From the NCBI RefSeq assembly GCF_023856365.1, contig NC_064541.1, positions 20,789,214 to 20,853,213 of the forward strand: DNA of 64,000 bases, written 5' to 3'. This stretch comes from Brienomyrus brachyistius. Lineage: Eukaryota; Chordata; Actinopteri; Osteoglossiformes; Mormyridae. The translations under genes were made by a program, and so were the position numbers. Under the pieces are notes generated by a model that had not been told where the DNA came from, searched no databases, and saw only the letters and a list, made by a program, of their open reading frames with translations. This document shows, one piece after another, positions 22,620 through 34,400 of the stretch. How positions within the stretch are numbered: position 1 is the stretch's first letter; every line of letters begins with the position of its first letter.

Positions 22620-24860
22620 AGCCTGCGAATGGGAGACCGCATGAGAGCCGCAGTCTCGCGGTCCGGAGCAAAGCTGGGATCTTTCCATCCCCGCTGCCCG
22701 GGAAGGTACGTCGCTCCTCGGGTCGTTTTGCTACAGACCCTGCCACAGGCATGGGTGTCCACTATGTGCGGCGCCAAACCTACGAATATTGGCGGCATTG
22801 TTAGGCAATTGATCTGTTTAGTCCTTGCGACACTGCTCAGGATAAGCGTTTAGAAGATAGATGGATAGATAGATAGATGGATGGATTGAAGTTTTGTTCT
22901 GTCTTTTATTCACTTTTATTCGCTGTCCCTTTGCGCGCGTAGTTGTCTTATTTGGTCTAATAAACTGTTGATTGTTAACCTTCACACCTTTGTTAATGCG
23001 CTAAAATGACGGGTTACTTTCAAAATTGCTATAATTCAGTGAAGCGGGGTCCCGCTGATGTCGATAAGCGACGTTCATGGGGAAAAAAACTTTTTATATA
23101 AAACCTCCCCCCACAGAGAAAATAATAAATCTAAATGGTTTGCATTGTTACAACTCTTTGTTCAGTTAGCCTCACATTTTCATTTTTTTTAAACAATGAG
23201 CTAATGCCTTCTAATCACCGCCCAGTTATTGCAAAATGTCATTCACAACTGCGTAGACAGTTTCAAAACAACAAAACCCAGAAGGTTATATTTTCTAAAC
23301 AGTCCAAACGAATAAATCTTACCAACATTTGTTACACTTATTTACTGTTGATAAACATAATAAAGTCATTTTGTGTTGGAAAAAATGAAGGGGCTTTGCA
23401 GTAATTCCACGGAGCTTAGCATTCACTGTTTTGATAATATTTAGCTGGAGAAGCTGGGTTGTGTACAACACTAATACCGAATCTAACAACCCAGGTGTCG
23501 GCGGAATATCCCCGATCTGATCTGGCAATCCCGTTGTATCGGTGGGGAGCGACTGAATCCAATCTGGCAGCCTATGTACCTTGCCAGAGCGCGCCCCCCG
23601 AATGTTATCTGGCAACCCAGGTCTCACGGTGGCGTGCACAACGTATCCAATCTGGCAGCCCTGAAGTGGTTTATCTGGCAACCTCAGATCCAATCTGGCA
23701 CCCTGGTACCGGCCGTACCGAACTCCGCAGATTCTACACCGCATGAGAAAACAAGTAACTTTGTAAGGACGGGATTGTGCAGTGGTAACGTAAACTCCAT
23801 TTGTCACTTTGGTTTTCTGTGCCCAGAAACCAGCTAGGCTATAGGACAGAAAGACGAAGGAGGGATATTACAGCGTTTGTTAGTATAGCTTAGTAATCAG
23901 CTTCGCTGCTGCAGTAGTACAGTACGTTCAGGAACCGACTGAATAGCACGGCATGCAGACACACGTGGAAAAACAATAGTGGTTGTTATTGTTTGCTAAT
24001 GATCTGGCTAAGACTTGGATGGAAGTTTTTTTTTTTTAGCCGTCCGCCCACCCGCCGATATTTACTAATCAAATAAAGAGTTCTCTAAAATGACACTGGT
24101 GGAAGCACGTTATAAACATTAATCCTGGCGCACACTCCTGGTTAAATGTCATAAAACAGGACTTCTGTGTAACTGTTTGAATATTGAATTAATTGTTAAT
24201 TACAGAGCTATTATATAGCAGTAAAATGTTAGAGCCTACGTCGCGACAGCAACAACGAAGCACAGAGATTTTTGCTCATGCTTTTTTTGAATTTATGAAT
24301 AGTAGTTATGTTTGTAATTTTCCTTATTAGGCAGATTTTTCTCTCCAGTCACCAACACCTAATTTGTAGGAACCGCTATTAATCGAAACGTAATTATGTC
24401 CCTATAATCCTACCTACTCCATGATCTCTGTTTAAATGAGGTTACAGTAGGGGCTTCTGACATGGTCTGTTATGTAATGGAAATGTACGGTTTCAAACTT
24501 TAGACTGAGGGAGCATAATTTGAAACCCCATTAAATATATTTTAATAGATAGCATGCCACGTAAAAGCAGCACGATTGACGTTTGCAGATAATCTGGTAA
24601 TATGAATTTTTAGTTTGCATGTTGAAATGCAAGGTAAAGATCAGGTACCATTTCCGAATGTCTCAGTTGTTATGTGCATTTTTCTGATACATATCTCATG
24701 TCTGGACAGATATCTGTGAAATTGGATTCCTGAGTTATCTAACTCGCTTGCTTTCTCCATCAGGCATGTGTTGATACATCAGTGATGTTGGAAGGTGCAT
24801 GAGAAGAAAAGGTGGATAATTGCAGTGCACCTTTCGGGCGTTGGTCACAGCTCTGAACTC
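22620..24860. other. Intergenic region between cep72 and the membrane-protein gene
   Basis: After the CpG-rich cep72 promoter there is an L2-like tail with a GATAGATAGATGG microsatellite (about 22838-22890), then the AATCTGGCA-rich repeat block, then AT-rich sequence. No convincing coding exon was found. It should hold the promoter and any 5' UTR exon of the gene at 24868, which I could not locate. Confidence 0.5.
23475..23715. repeat. Degenerate repeat built on AATCTGGCAACC
   Basis: Words of the form ATCTGGCAACCC or ATCTGGCAGCC occur at least five times in 240 bp at irregular spacing of roughly 30-45 bp, separated by CpG-rich text. It may be a very diverged minisatellite or a mobile-element fragment. 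Confidence 0.5.
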
Positions 24861-24867
24861 GTGATCG

Positions 24868-26207
24868 ATGGCTGAGAGTCTAGGTCACTGGATTACTGCC
24901 TTCTCAGACATTGCTCTGTCACTCACTGCCCTGTACACTGCTGGCTGTCTTTTCAAGGTAACTGCATTTGACAGTGTGGGGTTGTTTTTAACCTTTATTA
25001 GGGTATTCTCGATTGCTGACTGTATTTAAACTATGTTTGAGTGAAAACTCACCCATTTTAATAATTCAAATTGTTATTAACTTTAACAAGGTTGGTACAT
25101 GACAAGTAAACATCCAGTGAGACAGTATGCCAGCAACACGACTGATATTAATAAAATGGCTATATAAAAGTAAATTAAATTAATTTAAAAATAAAAAAGG
25201 GGGGTACACACAGATGGAACGCAGCAATAGTCACAATATAAAAAATAAATATGATCATGAGACGATGAAATGTGATTCCAAAGTGATCCCATATCAGCCT
25301 TATTTTATAGTTTTTATCTGTCATCCTAATTAACATGGATTCACGTGAGGCGATTTTGTCATATAATTAAACGTACATATCGTTAAACGTTTAGTATTTT
25401 CCAGTCCCCGAGGGCTGTTGATGCCCATAGTAACATCACCCGTAACTCCTGAGAGTTCCTCTCTTGACAAGTTCTCTGCTTGTGATCTGTTGCTGGGTGG
25501 TCACACTCTTGGAGATACTGGCAAAGTCTTGTCCAGCCACTTCCTCATGTGACTTACGATGGAAAACTCATCTAAACCAGGTTAAGTTTAAATTGCATGT
25601 CGCTGAGAAACAGGCGTCAGTGTGTCAGGGTATTTTTCCTCTCTTGTGTGGCTTGTCCCATCCGATCTGCTCTCTGCAGGATCACCGGGCCCCGGCTGTG
25701 GGCCTTTTCCTGGTTGGAATCTCTGCAGGATTATCCTCACTTCCTGATTCCAGTCTGCTACCAGCATGCATCAGGCAGGACCTGGAGTGGGCGGGTGAAG
25801 CGCTGGGCCCGGCGCTGGTCTCCTTCGACTTCCTGTGGCTCAGTGAAGACCGACTGACAGCCCAGGTCCTGCTGGCCTGCTCAGTGCTGCTCCCCGGGCT
25901 ACGTGATTGGCTCTCTCAGGAGGGCCTGGTATCTCTGACACACTGCCTGGCGCTTTCATCACTGTCCTGCTCGCTCACTGTGAGCCTCTTCACAGGCAAC
26001 GCCGCTGGGGTGCTGGGAAGCGTGGCCCTTTGCCTGCCTGCTCTTCTGGCCCCTAAGGCAGGAGCCAGTGCTCTTTCTGGTTTCGTTATGGCTGGGACCA
26101 GAGAAGAACCATTGAACTGGCTCTTAAAATGTTCATTGGTGATGGGATGCCTGTCCATAAAACAGGCACTCTGTACATACCTTCTGGATCTTAAGAGAGG
26201 AGAGTGA
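24868..26207 (+). CDS. Small multi-pass membrane protein, possibly TMEM276-like
   Basis: Two coding exons, 24868-24957 and 25680-26207, joined in phase 0 (GTAACT donor at 24958, TCTCTGCAG acceptor to 25679) to give 205 aa. The start is the ATG in GATCGATGG, so the weakly supported ATGs in the intron should be ignored. The protein is very hydrophobic with about six or seven candidate membrane segments, for example FSDIALSLTALYTAGCLF, VGLFLVGISAGLSSL, AQVLLACSVLLPGL, CLALSSLSCSLTVSLF, GSVALCLPALLA and CSLVMGCLSI, and a short basic C-terminus. It has no signal peptide or catalytic motif that I recognise. The assignment rests mainly on lying just upstream of kifc2, where human carries TMEM276. 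That identity is a guess. Confidence 0.72.
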
Positions 26208-28477
26208 GTTGTACCATTTATCACAGACTTGAAAAAATTGAGGCTTTGGAAGCTGTGCTGCTTTGGATGCTTCCAGTCTTTGTATGCATTCACCCAATGG
26301 GAGCCCTTTAAGTTTAGCACGTCCCATTGGTTACCATTCAATGACTGACAGCGCAGTGCAGTTCCCTGCACTTCAAAGTGCCTTTTTGCTGTTCAGCCCT
26401 GAGAGGAAAGTCCCCCCCCCCCCCCCCCCCCCATAGATGTGCTTTGCATTTGTGCTGACCTACTTAATCCGCAAGCGAGAACCCACAACGGGAGGCTCGC
26501 ATTACAAAATTCACACCCACAAGGTTCAGATAAAAGTGTCAGTATATTTGAGAGAGGTCACATGCCCCGTAGTGACGGAGTCATGCAGCTGTGGGAGGCC
26601 ATTGTTGCTGGGAGGTGGGAGTCACAGTGAAGCTCATTGTTCTGGGGGGAAGAAAGGCAGGGAGGAGAGCTTCCTGTTATCAGATATCTCTGTGGATGAT
26701 CACATCGTAAACTAGACTGTTATAATGATCATTATCTTTGTTGTTTTAAAGTTAACCTCCCGTATTAGTTGGACTTTTCCAGAAGTTGTTTTTCTACAAG
26801 AGTGAATTGTCATGCATGACTCTGGACGGTTTATGTGCAGGAATGGGCATGATTGATAAGGATCTCAGTAAGGGCTTGGTGAGTTTGCTTAATCCTCTGT
26901 CTCCTCACCATCGCGTGTGTCTGAACCAGAGACTTTGCCTTTAAGCCTAAAATAAAAAACCTGTTTTTCATCACAACGCTGTAACTGGAACGTGGCCACT
27001 GAAACCAGACAGCCGGCAGCGTGTTTTGAGAACGCACCTTCTCGGTGTTTGCGGGTGTGTTTCGGGGCCTCGTGTGCTTGGTGAGCCACGTGCCCTCTGC
27101 TGACGCAGCCCCTTTGCAGGAGCAGCAGGAGCACAGAGGCCTGGGATCAGCAATTACGTGCTGGCCCACGTCCCAGTGTGGGTGCACCACGCGTCCATCA
27201 AGGCCACGTATAATGAGAAAGCTTTCCTCTTATCCTATTTAGAATTCGGGTGCCTATTGTTTAGTTTAAGAACCTATTAACAAGAAAAAATGCAAAGTAT
27301 TTATATAATGTTGCAGTTGCTTAATAAAAAAACAGCTGTTATCTCAACATGTCATTTTGAATGTTTTTTTTTGCTAGAAATTATTAATGTCCAAAGGCAT
27401 GTGTGATAAATTATGGTAAAAATGCGTTTTTTTCATTTAGCTGTTGAACTGGCGTCGGTAGTTAATAAAAGGTCACTACGGAGAGTCTAGGAAGCTTTCA
27501 GAGGGATGTTACTGTGACCTCTATCATAAAGTGAATTGTCGTTCAGTATAATAAACCTGAAATCCCCCAGCAAATCACACTATGAGCGTAGTTTAAAATG
27601 ATAAATTTAGATACAATATCCCTAGTTTTATTTCTTTCCTGATGAAGATCTGTAATTATTATGCAACTGTAGTTCTGTTTCCTTTATATTAATAATAAAC
27701 GGAAATCCCTTCTAGTTTCCTGTCTGAATGTGCTACATTATGCTTTTTGACAAGCATGCTTGTGTAAAATAACGTTTACTGATCGAATAACGGGGGCAGC
27801 AAGTCACAACGCACACGCTGCCCTTGAAGCTAGCAGGGTCTGGTTTGTCTCATTCGTCTCCCTTACTCCTGCTTTGCCACTGCGGAGGAGAGAGGGAGCG
27901 CACTGAGCATGCTCTGTAGCAGCAACCTTTAGATGGATTATTTGGGGGGAGGGGGGGCTTCGCGGAAGCCAGCAGAGCCGTCAGCAGTACAGTGAGGGAG
28001 GGGGAATCTGTGGGATTCCTGCTGTCGAGGCAGAGAAGATACGAAGCCGGGGGATCGGGGCAGGGTCGATGGACGGGAGGGAGACAGGCTGCAGGTGACC
28101 ACGGGTCTGAAAGGATGCGGCGCTTCTCAGCGGTAAAGTGGAAGGGTACATCAGACCAATGTGGCTTCCAGCTGAGAGCGGGTAGAGGACCAGAGATACG
28201 ACCTCAGAAACAAGCATCTGGACCAGGAATAATCTGCTGGTCACCTTAATGAAAATGAACACGAGTCTCATGGAGCAAGTGACCACTGGGACTGGTAACT
28301 GATTCCGAGTCCAATTTCCAGGTCAAGATTTTGCAATGCAAAATTCATTTTTATTTTTGTTATTTTTTTAGTGTTGTTATTATTAAACTCCTCAGAAAAA
28401 TTCTCCGGTGCTGAGCTTAGGTGCTTTCATCCTTTTAATGATTGCCACTGTCTTCTGGGGTATTTAAAATTTTGTAG
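26208..28477. other. 3' UTR of the membrane-protein gene and kifc2 upstream region
   Basis: Starts with the 3' UTR of the upstream gene, including a 21-nt C run at 26412-26432 and an AATAAA at 26950-26955. Further AATAAA-like words occur near 27320 and 27463. The 27840-28250 part is G+C-rich with CpGs and probably holds the kifc2 promoter and noncoding first exon. No additional coding exon was supported. Confidence 0.5.
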
Positions 28478-28479
28478 CA

Positions 28480-31400
28480 ATGTATGCTTTCTACTCTCTG
28501 CTGGTCTATATCTTCTACACGGTCTTCAAGAAGGAGGAGTTAGCCCTAGAGGGGGAGGGGCCTGACAGAGCCAGCGAGCAGGTATGTTTGGCTGTAAGGC
28601 CCTAATCGCCACGAGACGTCCAATCAGGGGAAGTTCTTCTGTAACGTATATATCTTGTTCCATAAAAGTCACAGTCGACTGATAGAAAATGTGCGGCTTC
28701 CATATTTCGTTGAGGAAAATTCCAGTGTCGTGGTGTTTGTCAGTAAAGTCTGATCGTTTTATTTCATGTCGGCTGTTAGATATTTATTCGTTTTCTCCAC
28801 ACATCCTCTCACAGAATGATATGGAGACGAGGCATGTTTCCATGGAAACACAGAGCAAGAGCAGAAATGGCCACACCCCCAGTTTGGCACAAAGAGGGTT
28901 TGACAGGTCCAGTGACTCTGGGGGTATGTGTCTGTTCAGCACCAGTGTTATTGCCAGCTGTCATGTGAAAGAAGTTTGAATTTTTCATCTATCGCTCTAT
29001 TTCTGGCAGGTTTCTCACCCATATATTAGTATGTTTCAGCTGATCAGCGAATAACTCGACAGGGAGATGATAGGGCAGCTTTGTCGCTATGCAGGCAGTA
29101 GCAGTGACAGTGATGGTCTCAGTGATGAGGAAGAAGATGATGATGATGGTGACCAAGACCCGGGAGCTGCCGCCGGCACCCCACTGGCTGCATTTCTGTC
29201 TTTCAAGCAGGAAGCGGAGCGGAGGACAGGCTCCCAGGGCTCGCTGGAGCACGGAGGAAAGGTACCCCGAATTATTTATAGGTTTTATTTGGGCCTGGAG
29301 CCTAGGGGCCGGTGTGGAGCAGCTAATAACAGTAGCGCATGGAGTCCATCTAATGTGGGCTCAGTCTTCGATGCCCTAGTGGGGTGAGATGACACAGGAC
29401 TGTGCGTGGCTCAGGTCCCTGAGTCCCCGCTGGTGGTGGTGATGTCACACCTGCTGAGCTTCCTGGAGCAGTACGCACACCTACAGCAGCTGCAGCAGCA
29501 GGCCGAGCGGTACCGCTCTCAGCTAGAGCAGCGCCACGCCCGGCACAGGCGCCAGGTCCGGGTCCTTCGGGCCTCCTACCGCCAGCGGCTCCGCGACAAG
29601 AACAGCATCATCAGCAGCCTGGAGGAGGCCATGGCGCAGCAGCAGGCCGGCTCCCTGGGGAGCGACGGTGAGAAACGGGATGGGCGGGATCTCATGGGTG
29701 CTCCGGGGGGCTGGGAGGTTCCAAATCAGCTGCTCCCTGCTAAGTCACTTATGGGTTAAATGCAGAGGACACATTTCATTACTGTGGAACAATGACGACT
29801 AATCACTCTCACTGGAACCCACAGTAAGACCAGAGAGAGGAGATTTTTGCCAATCTGAGTCTTAATAACTGTCTTATAAGAAGTCTACAACAGTGTTTTC
29901 CATCCCGGTCCTCGGGGACCTGGAGACAGTCTTTGTTTTTGCTTTGAGCAAAAATGTAAACTGACTGGCAGGGAGCTGGGAAAACATGGACCGTCTGTGG
30001 GTCTCCGAGGACCGGATTGGGAAACCCTAGCTGAAATATTACAAACCAGCGACACTGTGGACATGCGCACAGGCCCTCATCCTTCTGAGCCGTAAAATGC
30101 ACCAGAATACAGTTGTTACTGGATCAGTGGAGCACGGCATGCCAAAGGAAGGGCTTCAGCAAACAGGGATACAGGCCAAATCCCACATGAATGAAGTGCC
30201 ATGTAAACGGAGTCATTGGGTACCTGACTAATGATCTGAAATCAGATCTCTGGAGTTACCCAACGCCCCCCTTTTTTTCCCATAACTGCTGTTGTAAAAA
30301 GCGTGTGACTCTGGAAGCTCGGAAATGGCCTGTGAATGACAGAGAGCATTAAGGTACCAGCCCAGGGTTATAAATAGCCCAGGTGAAGCCACAAGAACAT
30401 ACTGCAGAGTAGACTGTGTGAACTACCTACATTTCACTGAGATCTTCTTGGCTAAGAGTGCAAAACAGTACCAGCACTGCACAGGCTCTGCTTCTGGTGT
30501 AATATATCAGTGCTGTATAATCAGTGCACCTATCAAAGGCACATTCTGCATATTTGTATAGTTGGACATTTCACTAGTACCTGCCCTCCTGGGATGAACC
30601 TCCCGTGTCCTTCAGTTGGCTTAAAGTAGTGGCTTCTGTAATGAGCAGTAATTAGCTGGGCAGTGACCGTAGTCCCTTGCCGACCGGTCACATGACCCAT
30701 GAGCTCAAGGCCGTCGCAGATTTCGAACGCCTTCTAATCATTAAATGAGACTAGCACTCATTATGAAACTGATTGTGTCAGCTATAGTCTGCTAATTATG
30801 GAGGAAATGAGGATGTTTTGTGGTCGCAGGCGGAATATGCGGCTCAGGATGTTCCACTTCAGTGCCCTGCAGTTTTGGATGCCTGCGATATTCCTTTACA
30901 ATCAGGTCAAAATAGATGTTGGCTGGCAAGGGCAGCCGGAAAGCTGAAATGGCTGTCGACGGCCCGGACTGTATGAATCAGTTTAAGGCTTGTCGGATAT
31001 GCAGCATGGTCTTCAGTGGGCACACGCTCCATCCATCAGCAGATATGCGTCGGATGTCAGGATGAGGTCATTTCAGACAAGCTCCGCCTCTGTATTACCT
31101 CACGGTTCCTGCTCTGCTGCCTCACACTTTGCCCCCAGCTCATAAAAATCTCCTTGGCAACTGTTCCTGCTTCGCCATGTTAATCCTAAAGGACACAGTG
31201 TTGTAAGCAGCCTCAACGTTTCCAATAGACTTTTCCCAGAAACTTATGAAAGCTTCTTGTTCCACTGTGAATTATCTTTTTGTACTTGAGACTATAATGA
31301 ATTTCTCAAACTGGGACCCGAACAGTTTTTTTTAACATGTCCTTTGCAGAAACTTACTGTAATTTATAAACGTGGCATCTGTCAGTAGCTTTGGTTGTAT

Positions 31401-34400
31401 GTCATATATGTTATACTTGCCTATATCATCCCCCTGCCCACCTATCACCCCTCTACCTGCCTTTGTCACCCTCTTGCCCATCTGTCACCCCCTGCCTGCC
31501 TGTGTTGCCCCACTGCTTGTCTATATCACACCCCTGCCTGCCTATGTTGCCCCCTCCCTGCCTAGCCAATCTGCCAGTGACTGAGTTTGACACTGCTAGT
31601 ATATGGTGTCGATTGTAGTGTGAAAATTCTATTAGTGCACAGATGCTTATGGATCATAAACAGAAATATGCTGATGTTCAGTCATCAGCATTAATATTAA
31701 TGGTTTGAGAGCTGATTCCCTATTAATATACTGTTAACATCCTGATGCAGGGCAGCATGAGGGCATGATGCAGTAATAATACCATTTAGATAATGTGGTT
31801 ACTCACAACTACAGATTCATATTATTTAAAAAGAGATTTATTTGCACTTGAAAATGAAACTTTGAAAACTGGACCTGAGCATTAAAATTAAAAGAATCTA
31901 AATTATTAATTTCTCTTGTGCAGTTAAGCAATTTAGCCAATTAGGCATGAAAACCTATAACTGTACACTACAGTTTAAGAGGCAGATACTTCAATTTTGG
32001 CCAGAAGAAACACCTTCATCCTGGTTTTTACGTTTTATTTGTCTGGAACAGCTTTTAATAAGAAAAGGTGGAACGAGCGAAACCCAGGAAGATACACCAG
32101 GCCAGTCAACCCAGTAGGTGACACAGGCGGCCTGAGGGGGCGACGCCTGACAAACCGCCGGTGCCAACGCCTGGCAGGTTTCACGTCTAGTGTGTGTCCC
32201 CCCCCCCCCACCAAAGCCAATGAGTACGTAGATCACACTGTCTGAGACCAAGGGTGTTTCTCAACACCAAGAACACGAAGATCATACTTGTGGTCTTGGC
32301 AAGGCTGGTCTTGCTAACTTCCCTCCCAAGAACGACATTGGGGTGCAATGAATCATGGGATTGGTCAAGGATGCAACTGATTTATCCTTGACATTTGGGG
32401 TGGGGCAGGAACGACATCTGAGGATTTTTTACCATCCTCTGTTCTCCTGTTCTTAGTAGTGGAATTGCTCTTTGGCAATGGAAGATGATGTAATGCAGGT
32501 ACGCAAGAAGACGGGTAAGGTCAGTACAGATACTGAGAAATACCCGAAGTGAAAATGAGCGGTGATGTTTGCCGGGTGGAGGTCGGCAGCCTCACTCTGG
32601 ACAGCACGTGGCCTCCGACCGGCACTGGTGCTACTACACACAGGAGCAGAGTCAGTCTCCTGGGGATACTACTGGCCTGTAACTACGCCATAAATAAACA
32701 CCACCAGCGGCCTGTATTAATTATTAACAACCTGCTGTTACCAGAGGCTACGTCAGTCCTACTTGCGTGACTGAGCATATGGGCTACATTAAGAAATATG
32801 TATGAGATTCCAGTTCAAAGTGGAATGAGCACAGCAAGCTGCCCACACAGACCAGAAAGCAAACCGACTGTGGGCAGCGTATCTGCGCTCAGTCCCTTAG
32901 GGGTCGTTCTCTCGCCATCCGTATGAATTTTTAGCATGGCATGAATTCCTTTCTAATATTAACTGCACAGTGATGTTTTCTTATGCCGAAATTAGTGAAT
33001 GGGAGCATCTATGCTGTTATATTAGGGCAAATGGTAGCTTCTAGGGAGGGCTTCTAGCGGGGGGGGGGGGGGGGGGGGGGGGCTCTCCAGTGAAAAACGC
33101 TAATATCCAAATGTCTAAATGAGGGAGGGTAGCTTTGCATGAAGGTGTACAATAAGTAGCTAAATGCTAACAAGGTTTCTGTGCAGCAGGGGACTGCAGC
33201 CCAGAGCCTGGGTTCCAGGCCGGGTTGCACAGGCTGGTGGAGTCTCTGTGCGGCCTGCAAGGCGAGAGGAGCCGGCTGAGCAGTGAGCTGCACTCACTGC
33301 ACTGTCAGCTGGAGCAGAACGACCAGGACCGGCATGTGCGGGCGCAGGCCTGCCAGCAGCAGGCGAGTGGGGCGGCCACCTCTCCTGGGCTTCGGCGCTC
33401 AGGACTTCCTTTAAGAATGACCAGCGATATAAATGTCATGGGTGTCCCCAATTTTCCCAGATCGAAGAGCTGAAGAAGTGCATTGAAGAGAGGGAGGAGG
33501 AGCTCTCCAGACTGAGGGCGGAGTCTGTGAGTTCACCACAGCAACATCATCACCGTTGAGACAAATGACATCACAATGGTCAAAAATTCACGTCATTGTA
33601 TTCATACAGTTATATTAAAGGAATCCTGTTTAATTGTTGGCCAGTCCTGTTAGGCCAGGGGTGTGAAACGCTGAACACACGATTATCAGGGTGCATTAAC
33701 CTACGCAGTAAGGGGAAGGTCTCTTCCTGAACATAGCCAAATCTGCTCCCATGCCCATGTTGATGCACCACTCTGAGTTTGGGTTGGTAGCGTCTTTTGG
33801 AGCCCAGCGTCACTTCCCCTCAGGGCGTGACGGACTCGGAGAAGCGGGTCGTCTGCCTGACAGCCGAGAACGAGAGCCTGAAGCAGAGCCTGGCTGTGAC
33901 TCAGGGTCTCCTGCAGCAGTTGTCGGTCCTCCCGGCTCAGTCAAGCTCCATGCTCCTCAAGGTGAGGCTGGGTCAGCAGTGCGCTCTCATCCCAAAGATT
34001 AGTGATGGCCAGAGGTAGAGAGTTCAGGTCCAGAAAGTCCAGACCAAGGTTTTGTTTCAACCAAACAGTTAAGTATAAAGAGTCACAGTGACAGAGCACA
34101 GGGGACCTTCTATTGTAACTTTGAAATGAAATGAGTGTCCAAATTCAGTTTCCAAATGCTTAGAGGAACCTTCTCCCTGGTAACTGGTAGTGACCCCACC
34201 CCCCCCCCGTGCAGGAGAACGAGACATTGAGGAGCCGCGTGCAGCAGCTGGAGAGCTCCCTGCACCAGCGGGGGGAGCAGCTCTCCCACCTGGAGCGCCG
34301 CAGCGAGCAGTCCGAGTGGCAGCGATGCCAGGAGCTCAGGAGGCGTGAGGAGAGGCTGAAGGAGCTACAGCTGGAGCTGGACAAGGAGCGGGGCAAGGAG

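Noticed and set aside
25464..25679. Upstream part of the open frame leading into the membrane-protein exon
   Set aside because: A clear TCTCTGCAG acceptor precedes 25680, and an in-phase first exon ends at 24957. The part at 25464-25679 is intron that happens to be open.
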